From UMGS973 sp045599945 (GTDB taxonomy: Bacteria; Bacillota; Clostridia; Peptostreptococcales; Anaerovoracaceae): a DNA stretch of 32,045 bases. Positions 8,089-15,426 of this stretch are shown here, one piece after another. Each line of letters starts with the position of its first letter. The first letter of the stretch is position 1. The stretch lies in NCBI GenBank assembly GCA_045599945.1, contig JAZRWY010000058.1, forward strand, positions 1 through 32,045. The letters are read 5' to 3'. Made by a program: the position numbers and the translations under genes. The notes beneath the pieces were generated by a model. That model was not told the origin of the DNA and searched no databases. It saw nothing but the letters and a program-made list of their open reading frames with translations.

Positions 8089-8946
8089 ATGGATGACAGA
8101 AAAATAGAAACGCTACTGACCACAATACGAAAAGGCAGCTTCAGCAAAGCTGCTGAAGAATTGAACTGCACACAGTCGGCAGTCACACAGTCCATGAATG
8201 CCATTGAAGCCGAACTGGGATTTAAGGTTCTGGAACGAAATCATAATGGAATTAAACTGACGCAGAAGGGAGAAGAGATTCTTCCATATATCATCGACGT
8301 GGAAACCGCACTGAAAAATCTTGCGGGAGAATCCGAAGGCATTGCCGCCGGCAAGAAAAGACCAATCAAGATTGGTGCCTTTGCAAGCATCGCAAATACA
8401 TGGCTTCCTGAAATGATCAAGAAATACCAGTCGGATCATCCGGATGTGAATTTCCAGATTTCCATTGGAACAAACGACCTGATTAAATGGATGCTGGAAG
8501 GTGAAATAGACATGGCGCTGGCCGAAGAATATGTTGTAAAGGCATTTCGCTGGCATCCCCTGTATACAGAGGATTATTATGCTGTTGTCCCGGAAGCCAT
8601 GGCTGTTCAGGGCCGCACATCCATTACACAGGATGAACTGCTGGAAAACAATCTTCTGATGGGTACTACCATCACGCTAGGCGAAAAACTGAAAAAGCCT
8701 GCAAAAAATCAGACTATCATACGCAACGATGACGATAACATTCTTGTAAACATGGTTTCACAGGGCATGGGCGTTACCATCATCCCGCAGCTCAGTCTAA
8801 AGAGCATGCGCCACATTCCGGACAACGTAGCCATCCTTGAAATAGATCCTGCTCCGACCAGAACGCTCGGAATAGGGATTGTCAACAATCCGGCACGCTC
8901 TGTATCCGAGTTTGCTGCATTTCTGAGAGATAATGTAAAAGAATAA
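8089..8946 (+). CDS. LysR-family transcriptional regulator
   Basis: 285 residues. The N-terminal winged helix-turn-helix is clear: LTTIRKGSFSKAAEELNCTQSAVTQSMNAIEAELGFKVLER, given here only as its start and end segments, RKGSFSKAAEEL and LGFKVLER, with KLTQKGEEIL after it. The remaining 200 residues form a periplasmic-binding-like effector domain. Two ATG codons are adjacent (8086, 8089); GAGG at 8079-8082 is 3 nt from the first and 6 nt from the second, so I choose the second. It probably controls the divergent aminotransferase and itself; the co-inducer is unknown. A strong terminator follows. Confidence 0.9.
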   Translation: MDDRKIETLLTTIRKGSFSKAAEELNCTQSAVTQSMNAIEAELGFKVLERNHNGIKLTQKGEEILPYIIDVETALKNLAGESEGIAAGKKRPIKIGAFASIANTWLPEMIKKYQSDHPDVNFQISIGTNDLIKWMLEGEIDMALAEEYVVKAFRWHPLYTEDYYAVVPEAMAVQGRTSITQDELLENNLLMGTTITLGEKLKKPAKNQTIIRNDDDNILVNMVSQGMGVTIIPQLSLKSMRHIPDNVAILEIDPAPTRTLGIGIVNNPARSVSEFAAFLRDNVKE

Positions 8947-8949
8947 GAA

Positions 8950-8980
8950 ACACTGCCGGCGAGCCGGCAGTGTATTTTTT
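8950..8980 (+). terminator. Terminator of the LysR gene, overlapping the convergent urea-transporter stop
   Basis: ACACTGCCGG (8950-8959), loop CGAG, CCGGCAGTGT (8964-8973), then ATTTTTTAT. The T-run includes the stop codon of the convergent gene at 8979-8981. Confidence 0.9.
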
Positions 8981-10001
8981 ATGAAAGCAAATGTTCCGGA
9001 ACAGACCAGTTTTCCGGTTCATGATATGTCATCTTTTTCATTTTCGGTGCTCCAAGCGTCACTAGTATCGCCAGAATGGAAAACGGAAACCCTGCAACAG
9101 GTGCGCCGGCTGCCGCCAGAAGCGGTTTCAAAGCAAGCGCCGCCGGGACGCACAGCATGGACAGAAAAGCAGCGAGAGCAAAACTTCGCATGCTGGTTCT
9201 GTATGCTCTTCCAAAGAATACCAGTCCTATTAGAACAGCATTATATCCATATAGGCCAAGCAGAATGTCATGATGCCCGATTCCAAGCATTATGGCAAGA
9301 CCTGTCGCCATGGTCACAGTCAAAGCCGCCATGGCCGTATCGATGCGGGACGCACAGCAGATTGCCAGCAGAACAGCACCTCCTGCCCATGGAACACCCT
9401 CCAGCCAGATGATCTGTGCCAGACCATTCATTGCAGACTGAAGAAATTCTGCCATGGTCCATGAGCTTTCTCCATTTTCCAGACACCAGCTGTATCCCTG
9501 AAAACTGCCGTCACATGCAATGGCTGCAATCAGAAGCAATGCCAGAGAATAGGGCGCTGCCATCGGCGAAACGGCCCGCTTTGCGAAAAGTTTTTTCATT
9601 GCAAGGGTTAAAACAACGCTTAGTACCGACCCTGCCCCGGTCACTGCCAGAATCAGCGGAAATGCATGGAAATCCAGATGAAAGACGGCCAACGGTATTG
9701 CCATTCCAATCAATGCAGAGTTATATGTATATATCCCTTCCCTTGCCGCTGCAGCCGGAATGCGAAGCAGGTAAACCATCACAGTTCCAGCAAGGACAGC
9801 CCACAGGCAGGAAATCCCCTGCAGTGGAGATGCCGCAAATGCTGCAGCAAGAAGCACAAGTCCGGTCACCGGATGGTAATTGAATACCATCTGTGCAATT
9901 CCCGAAATCATGATATCCAGAAACTCTGCCGCCTTATTTCTATCGCCGAATGCTTTCCATTTTTCCAATAACATATCCATATCCAATCCTTTTGCATCCA
10001 T
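8979..10001 (-). CDS. Urea transporter family (UT/SLC14-type) protein
   Basis: 340 residues with about ten membrane helices in two repeats. Family signatures are GIAQMVFNYHPVTGLVLLAA near the N-terminus, YTYNSALIGMAIPL in the first repeat, a second GLAQIIWL, and GLYGYNAVLIGLVFF in the second repeat. UT proteins are channel-like facilitators for urea. No urease gene lies in the window. Start is uncertain: the ATG at 10001 has only a weak GAAAG upstream, while an in-frame ATG at 9980 is preceded by AAAGGA at 6-nt spacing. It is monocistronic, flanked by hairpin terminators on both sides. Confidence 0.85.
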   Translation of the reverse strand: MDAKGLDMDMLLEKWKAFGDRNKAAEFLDIMISGIAQMVFNYHPVTGLVLLAAAFAASPLQGISCLWAVLAGTVMVYLLRIPAAAAREGIYTYNSALIGMAIPLAVFHLDFHAFPLILAVTGAGSVLSVVLTLAMKKLFAKRAVSPMAAPYSLALLLIAAIACDGSFQGYSWCLENGESSWTMAEFLQSAMNGLAQIIWLEGVPWAGGAVLLAICCASRIDTAMAALTVTMATGLAIMLGIGHHDILLGLYGYNAVLIGLVFFGRAYRTSMRSFALAAFLSMLCVPAALALKPLLAAAGAPVAGFPFSILAILVTLGAPKMKKMTYHEPENWSVPEHLLS

Positions 10002-10037
10002 TGTCTTTCATCAGTATATCATAACGAATGAAGAAAT

Positions 10038-10069
10038 GGAGCCTGTAACATGTAAATGCTACAGGCTCC
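10038..10069 (-). terminator. Terminator of the nine-gene catabolic operon
   Basis: GGAGCCTGTA (10038-10047) pairs with TACAGGCTCC (10060-10069) across a 12-nt loop that itself holds a CAT/ATG pairing. On the minus strand it is followed by ATTTCTTC. It lies 30 nt past the last operon stop. Confidence 0.75.
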
Positions 10070-10098
10070 GTTAAGCTTTTACTAAAACTTAAAGAGTT

Positions 10099-10545
10099 CT
10101 ATAATTCAGCGATAGCCATCAGCATAGGTGAAATGCCTCTTGTTCCGGTGTCACCGATGGTTGTCCATCTGAAGTCATCAGGGTTCCATTTTTCGCCAGG
10201 GAACTGATTTCTGAACATTCCAACCAGAATCAGAAGTCCATATCTCAGATTCATTCCTTTCTGCTTATCACCCTTTGTATTTTCCTGTTCAACCGTCTCA
10301 ATAAGCATCATTGCCTCCTGCCACTGCAGGCCGCTGATCTGCTCGAATCTGTTTTCTGCAAGACATTCTGATACCGTATCAAAATTCTCGATTGCTTCCT
10401 TCAGTACAAGAAGATGTTTCGATTCGCCTTCTTTCAGTTTCTCTTCCAGTTTTGTTCTGTAATTTTCATCGATTTCAGCTTTGACAATATCAAAGCACTT
10501 TGTTATTGCCTCTACCTGAAGTTCGTTGAATCTTTCGTTTGTCAT
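10099..10545 (-). CDS. Unrecognised 148-residue protein, last gene of the catabolic operon
   Basis: No family is recognised. The N-terminal 75 residues are charged and probably helical (Glu/Lys-rich, for example KLEEKLKEGESKH). The C-terminal part has an aromatic-rich motif with NPDDFRWTTIGDTG and GISPML, which looks like a folded, possibly ligand-binding region. It has no signal peptide, and the single hydrophobic stretch (YGLLILVGMF) is too short and amphipathic to be a sure membrane segment. Start: a perfect GAGGAGG precedes the ATG at 10545, so the upstream ATG at 10572 is rejected. It follows the RidA gene by 29 nt, so it is co-transcribed and probably an accessory or enzyme of the same pathway. 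Confidence 0.75.
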   Translation of the reverse strand: MTNERFNELQVEAITKCFDIVKAEIDENYRTKLEEKLKEGESKHLLVLKEAIENFDTVSECLAENRFEQISGLQWQEAMMLIETVEQENTKGDKQKGMNLRYGLLILVGMFRNQFPGEKWNPDDFRWTTIGDTGTRGISPMLMAIAEL

Positions 10546-10574
10546 CTGCTTTTCCTCCTCAGAAGCATTCATTG

Positions 10575-10955
10575 CTATTTTTTAATATATGCAATTGCTT
10601 CAATTTCTACCTTTGCTCCCTTTGGAAGCGCTGCAACCTGGAAACAGGATCTGGCGGGATATGTATCTTCAAAAAAGCCTGCATATACTTCATTAACAGC
10701 TGCAAAGTCTGCGATGTCTGCAAGAAGTACGGTAGTCTTGATTATGTCGCAATAATCACCGCCTGCCTCCTTAATGATTTCCCCCACATTTTTCATGCTC
10801 TGCTCTGCCTGAAGCTTAACATCATCTTCAAAAGTTCCGGTTGCGGGATCAATCGGAAGCTGCCCTGAAGTGAACACAAAATCCCCGGCTTTAAAAGCCT
10901 GACAATATGCGCCTACTGCTGCAGGTGCGTTTTTTGCACAAATAATCTCTTTCAT
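10575..10955 (-). CDS. ridA: RidA-family reactive enamine/imine deaminase
   Basis: 126 residues, the standard length. Conserved features are YCQAFKAGDFVFTSGQLPID, the YPARSC segment with Arg102 that binds the substrate carboxylate, and the C-terminal VEIEAIA with Glu119. RidA hydrolyses 2-aminoacrylate and related imines, which pyridoxal-phosphate beta-lyases release, to keto acids and ammonia. Its place in an operon headed by a beta-lyase fits that job exactly. Start: GAAGG lies 10 nt before the ATG at 10955; an upstream TTG gives a non-family extension. It acts in the cytoplasm as a trimer in known members. Confidence 0.92.
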   Translation of the reverse strand: MKEIICAKNAPAAVGAYCQAFKAGDFVFTSGQLPIDPATGTFEDDVKLQAEQSMKNVGEIIKEAGGDYCDIIKTTVLLADIADFAAVNEVYAGFFEDTYPARSCFQVAALPKGAKVEIEAIAYIKK

Positions 10956-10985
10956 TTGATTTCGTCCTTCTTTCAAATTATTTTT

Positions 10986-12452
10986 TTATTCTTCCATATT
11001 CTTCGCTTCAGAAAAATCTTCTGCTATGGCATCCTCCAGGGAATTGCCGCCCCCCATGGAAGCCATGGCAGCAGGCACAATCTTATACCCTTTGGATTTG
11101 ACCAGCCCGATGATAAAGCCGATGAACAGCCACGAGCCGCCTAATATGTAGGCAATTGCGCCATACTGAACCCATATGAACATTACTACCAGGAATCCAA
11201 TGCATGGACTCAGCAGATATTCAAAGAATTCCTTTGTTCCTCTTCTCTTCTGCTTTCCCCAGAAATATACCACAACGGATACATTGATTACAAGGAATGT
11301 CGTCAATGCTGCAAAGCTTACCAGTTCAAGCAGCACACCGATTCCTACATTCGCAACAACCAGAGTGACTGCCGCAACTACCAGAATTGCATTTACCGGA
11401 GTCTTTGTCTTTGCATTTACTTTTCCAAAGAAACCCGAGAACGGAAGAACCTTGTCACGTCCCATTGAGAACATAATTCTTGATACACTGGTCTGAAGCA
11501 CCAGCGCATTCGCAATGGAAACTGCTATTATGCCAACGATTACAAATAAGAAGTAAAGGAACGGTCCACCAACTTCTCTACAGATATCAAAGAATGCCAT
11601 TACAGGATCAAGATCCTCATAGGACGGATGTGCAAGAGTCGCAAAATACGACTGAAGCATGAAGAGACCTCCGATGATAACCAGCGTTGCAATAATGGAT
11701 CTTCCCATGTCTCTTCTTGGATTTGCAGCTTCTTCCGAAAGTGCCGTAACTCCGTCAAACCCGAGGAATCCGAACACCGCTATGGAGCAGGCTCCTCCGA
11801 TGAATTTAAAGTCAACCACTTCTGCATTCCAGAATGGCTTGATTGACCATCCTCCGTATCCTCCACCATCGACAAATACAAATTTTATCGCAAAGAACAG
11901 GAACAATGCTATGCATAAGAATTCCAGTCCGAGCATAATCATGTCTGTACCCGCAGTTGTCTGTATGCCCTTGATGTTAATTGCAGTGATAATGCATACG
12001 AAAAGCAGAATCCATAAAAACATAGGTGTTCCAGGTAGAAGATTGGTCATCCATTCTGCACCGAAGCATACCAGTACGGACGGTACCAGAATGTAATCTA
12101 CCATAATCAGCCATCCTGCCAGGAATCCTACATGAGGGCTTATCGTATGCGATACAAACATATATGATGCACCTGTTGCAGGAAATTCCTTTGTCAAAGA
12201 GTTATAACTGAATGCAGTGAAGATCATGCATACTACGCCTATTACATAAACCAGCGGTGCAAGACCATTGGTCCCGATAGACACATCTCCATACACCTGT
12301 ATCGGTGCGATTGGCAATACCCCGATAAGACCGAATATAATCAGATCTTTTAATGTCAACGCTCTCTTCAGTTCCTGCTTATATCCGATTGATTCAAGGT
12401 CTGCTGATGCTACAGCTGCCTGCTGCGCTTTTTTATTGCTGCTCACAATCAT
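10986..12452 (-). CDS. APC-family amino acid permease
   Basis: 488 residues with about twelve membrane helices. APC signatures are the N-terminal LIIFGLIGVLPIAPIQ, EFPATGASYMF, FGFLGFDGVTALSEEAANPRRD in the helix 6 region, and SRIMFSMGRDKVLP. It probably imports an amino acid by H+ or Na+ symport or by exchange. Being co-transcribed with the tryptophanase-like lyase and RidA, it is the likely importer of the lyase substrate. AGGAG lies only 3 nt before the ATG at 12452; the GTG two codons downstream has better spacing and is an alternative start. A short acidic cytoplasmic tail ends the protein. Confidence 0.88.
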   Translation of the reverse strand: MIVSSNKKAQQAAVASADLESIGYKQELKRALTLKDLIIFGLIGVLPIAPIQVYGDVSIGTNGLAPLVYVIGVVCMIFTAFSYNSLTKEFPATGASYMFVSHTISPHVGFLAGWLIMVDYILVPSVLVCFGAEWMTNLLPGTPMFLWILLFVCIITAINIKGIQTTAGTDMIMLGLEFLCIALFLFFAIKFVFVDGGGYGGWSIKPFWNAEVVDFKFIGGACSIAVFGFLGFDGVTALSEEAANPRRDMGRSIIATLVIIGGLFMLQSYFATLAHPSYEDLDPVMAFFDICREVGGPFLYFLFVIVGIIAVSIANALVLQTSVSRIMFSMGRDKVLPFSGFFGKVNAKTKTPVNAILVVAAVTLVVANVGIGVLLELVSFAALTTFLVINVSVVVYFWGKQKRRGTKEFFEYLLSPCIGFLVVMFIWVQYGAIAYILGGSWLFIGFIIGLVKSKGYKIVPAAMASMGGGNSLEDAIAEDFSEAKNMEE

Positions 12453-12482
12453 CAGCTCCTTTCCTCTATCTAAGCTTATATA

Positions 12483-13772
12483 TTACTCTTCTGCAGGTCC
12501 CTCTACCCGTTCAGGCTCCGGTGGGGCCGCTTCATCTGTAATTCCCGCGGCGGCCTTCTTTTTTGCAACTACCCTAGGTGCACATTCAATTACCAAAAGT
12601 GCAAGAACGAAGGAAAGTGCATAGCCTACTGCAGCAAGAACCATCATGTTGTTCAGGCCAACTGCGTCAGCTACATAACCTGCGATTGTTGTAATCAGTG
12701 CGCCACCAATGAATTCTCCCATTGACATAGGAATGGAGATTCCTGTGGATGTAAGATATGGTGGAAGTGATTCCATTGGAATCAGGTTGATCCAGAAGAT
12801 ACCGATTGCTCCAGGAACACCTGAGAACAATACATAGATCGCCATGGAAATCTTTGCACCAGGAATCAGCCACATGGAAAGTGGAACCAATATTGCTGCA
12901 ATATAGCTGGCAGCAAGAACCGGTCTTCTTCCAAGATTATCTGAAATCTTAGGCAGCACAATCGCCCAAAGGATTCCAAAGAAACCTGCTGCAGAAATCA
13001 GTTTTCCTGCTGTCTGTACTGAAATTGCTCCGATCTCTGTCCAGTAAAGGGATGCATAGATCTGAATGATGTAATATCCTGCCATGTGTGTCATAGCAAG
13101 GAAGAAGCAGGTTCTGAAGTTCTTGTAACCCCACAGTTCTGTAAACATTCCCTTTTTCTTTGCTTCTTCTGATGCAATGTCTTCCTTCTTTTCGTCTGGA
13201 ATTGGATGAAGGAAAAATGCTACGCAGATGATGAACAGAAGTCCAGGTAATGCTGCTACCAGAAATGCAACCTGCCATGTTGTTACTGCTACGAGCTGTG
13301 TCAGAAGTACTGGTGCTAACGTACATGCGACTACAGATACGCCGGCATTTACAATACCTACGGATACGCCAAGTCTGTTTCCATCAACGGACTTGCCAAG
13401 AGCTGCCATGATGAATGTTGAGAATGGACCTTCTGCAATACCAACAAGTGCTCTTAATACAAGCAGTGAACCGTAGGAAGTAGCCAGTGCACACATTCCG
13501 CCAAATACTGCTGTCAGCACACCACTAAGAATAAGCCATGTCTTTAAGTGTCCAACCTTGTCTGCAAAAGCACAGACAACGATTGCTGAAATACCCCACA
13601 TGATCGTGAAGGCCATATTGATTGTACCTACCTGTCCATTTGAAAGTTCAAGTTCAGGAACGATAACCGGCATGATAAAGGAAATTGCCAGTCTATCAAT
13701 AAACATGAAGCCCCATGTCAGGAAGAACAACAGCGTGATACCATTCTGGTATGCAACAGTTCTTTCTTTCAT
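12483..13772 (-). CDS. MFS transporter, anion:cation-symporter-like
   Basis: 429 residues with twelve predicted membrane helices. The N-terminal half has FLTWGFMFIDRLAISFIMPVI, then FADKVGHLKTW as the loop 2-3 motif A variant and RALVGIAEGPF; the second half has the ISDNLGRRPVLAAS repeat of that motif. This pattern fits organic-acid or aromatic-acid MFS carriers. The C-terminal 25 residues are Ala/Glu/Pro-rich and cytoplasmic. The ribosome binding site is AAGGAGG. In this operon it could import an aromatic substrate or export an end product; direction is unknown. Confidence 0.88.
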   Translation of the reverse strand: MKERTVAYQNGITLLFFLTWGFMFIDRLAISFIMPVIVPELELSNGQVGTINMAFTIMWGISAIVVCAFADKVGHLKTWLILSGVLTAVFGGMCALATSYGSLLVLRALVGIAEGPFSTFIMAALGKSVDGNRLGVSVGIVNAGVSVVACTLAPVLLTQLVAVTTWQVAFLVAALPGLLFIICVAFFLHPIPDEKKEDIASEEAKKKGMFTELWGYKNFRTCFFLAMTHMAGYYIIQIYASLYWTEIGAISVQTAGKLISAAGFFGILWAIVLPKISDNLGRRPVLAASYIAAILVPLSMWLIPGAKISMAIYVLFSGVPGAIGIFWINLIPMESLPPYLTSTGISIPMSMGEFIGGALITTIAGYVADAVGLNNMMVLAAVGYALSFVLALLVIECAPRVVAKKKAAAGITDEAAPPEPERVEGPAEE

Positions 13773-13810
13773 AATAATCCTCCTTATAATATTACTAATA
13801 AATCCACAAA

Positions 13811-15340
13811 CTACTTAGCAAAAATGCTCTTTCCTCTCTTGAATGTTTCAAGAACAGAAAGATTATCTCTGTTAATGCAGTCTTTAACATCATATGGGCT
13901 CTTGTCGAGCACAATCATATCCGCATATTTTCCAACCTCAAGAGTACCGATTTCGTCCTCCTTCTTGCACAGATATGCTCCGTTATAGGTATACATTTTC
14001 AGTGCTGTATCCAGAGAATTTCTCCTTGCCGGATTGTGCGCATTGACAATCGCATCAATTCCTGCAAACGGATCTAGCGGTGAACATGGTGAATCGGAAC
14101 TTCCGGCAACTACGATTCCAGCATTGAGAAGGTAGTTGAAATTCTCATGTCTCTGCGCCTTTTCCGGTGATACAAATGCTTCGAAGCCGTTTCCTTTATC
14201 ATAAAGGTCTAGCGCATTGCCGATTGCCGGCTGCGACGTTGCAACCAGGCCGATCCGTGCTGCAGTTTCGATGATTTCATCGCTTGCCAGTGAGAAATGT
14301 TCTACTCTATGACGATTCTCTTCGATTCCGCCAAGTTCATTGGCAACCTGTTCATATACCCTTACAATCTGATCGCATGCTCTGTCACCAATTGCATGGA
14401 AAGCACACTGCAGACCTCTCTTTGTACATTCCACGATAAAATCATAAAGATACTTATCGGAATATTCCAGAAGGCCTCTTGTAAACGGTGCACAAGGATA
14501 TGGATCAAAATATGCTGCTGTAAGCTGCGGAGGTGACCCGTCAATGGTCAGGCACCCGCCGATTCTTGGAAGGCCGTTTCTTATGACTTTTTCATAGTCA
14601 AATGTCTGCGTATAGCTGACCCATTCCACCGGAAGCTGGTCACGAATCTTCACAAGAAGATCAACATCGATGTCATCCTTGACCATCATTCCATCCAGGG
14701 CGCCTATGGTGGTTATTCCATAAGCCGCACATGTATCGGATAGTGACTGATACTTCGCGATGAATTCTTCTTCGGAATAAAGCGCATAGATGGAGCCGAT
14801 GACATAAAATGAAACATCATCCCTGTTGAAATATCCATCTTTTTCGATGTATCTGTATTCCTCAGGAAGATTTGCTCTTTCCAGGGCTCTGCTGTTCATA
14901 ATACCGCCATGGGCAGTCCAGAAAACAAGCATGACTGTATGATCTCCGGTTACTTCATCAAGTTCATATCTGGTTGGAAGCCTCTTATCTGTGAGATTTT
15001 CTTTCAGGCTCATGTTCCATCCGCATATTACCTGCGGCGTTTCAACATTTTTACAGAATTCTTCCACTCTATCAAGAATCTTCTGTGAACTGTCCGCCCC
15101 TGCAAGGTCTATCCCATTAAAGTCGATACCTGACATACTGCTATGGACATGAGCATCTACGATACCCGGCATCAGAGTCTTGCCGTTAAGATCAATGATC
15201 CGTCCTGCCTCATTTGGAGCATCGTCTCTGTCTCCAATTGCTGCGATTTTTCCTTTTTCATCAACAGCAATCCATCTTTTTGTAGACATTTTATCATCCA
15301 TAGTAAGGATGTTGCCGTTTTTTAATATCAGGTCGTACAT
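13811..15340 (-). CDS. YtcJ-like metal-dependent amidohydrolase
   Basis: 509 residues. An N-terminal beta-sandwich (LILKNGNILTMD) leads to MPGIVDAHVHSS with metal ligands His64 and His66; later come FHAIGDRACDQI, RVEHFSLAS and the SSDSPCSPLDPFAGI segment with the catalytic-Asp region, and the C-terminal LEVGKYADMIVLDKSP returning to the sandwich. This is the amidohydrolase-3/YtcJ group, which hydrolyses C-N bonds in amides, formamides or cyclic amides. In this operon it could open a lactam made by the molybdenum hydroxylase, which is inference. The ribosome binding site is AAGGAGAGG. It follows the flavin subunit gene by 86 nt, with a hairpin between. Confidence 0.88.
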   Translation of the reverse strand: MYDLILKNGNILTMDDKMSTKRWIAVDEKGKIAAIGDRDDAPNEAGRIIDLNGKTLMPGIVDAHVHSSMSGIDFNGIDLAGADSSQKILDRVEEFCKNVETPQVICGWNMSLKENLTDKRLPTRYELDEVTGDHTVMLVFWTAHGGIMNSRALERANLPEEYRYIEKDGYFNRDDVSFYVIGSIYALYSEEEFIAKYQSLSDTCAAYGITTIGALDGMMVKDDIDVDLLVKIRDQLPVEWVSYTQTFDYEKVIRNGLPRIGGCLTIDGSPPQLTAAYFDPYPCAPFTRGLLEYSDKYLYDFIVECTKRGLQCAFHAIGDRACDQIVRVYEQVANELGGIEENRHRVEHFSLASDEIIETAARIGLVATSQPAIGNALDLYDKGNGFEAFVSPEKAQRHENFNYLLNAGIVVAGSSDSPCSPLDPFAGIDAIVNAHNPARRNSLDTALKMYTYNGAYLCKKEDEIGTLEVGKYADMIVLDKSPYDVKDCINRDNLSVLETFKRGKSIFAK

Positions 15341-15388
15341 TTCCTCTCCTTTCGATATTTTCTACGTGTCTGCAATAACATATTTCAT

Positions 15389-15420
15389 TCCCTGCGTGCC
15401 CCATGAGAGGCACACAGGGA
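15389..15420. other. Intercistronic stem-loop between flavin-subunit and amidohydrolase genes
   Basis: TCCCTG-C-GTGCC (15389-15400) pairs with GGCAC-A-CAGGGA (15409-15420), an 11-bp stem with one mismatch. A T-run follows only on the plus strand, opposite to operon transcription, so here it may be an mRNA stability or processing element, not a terminator. Confidence 0.45.
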
Positions 15421-15426
15421 TTTTGA

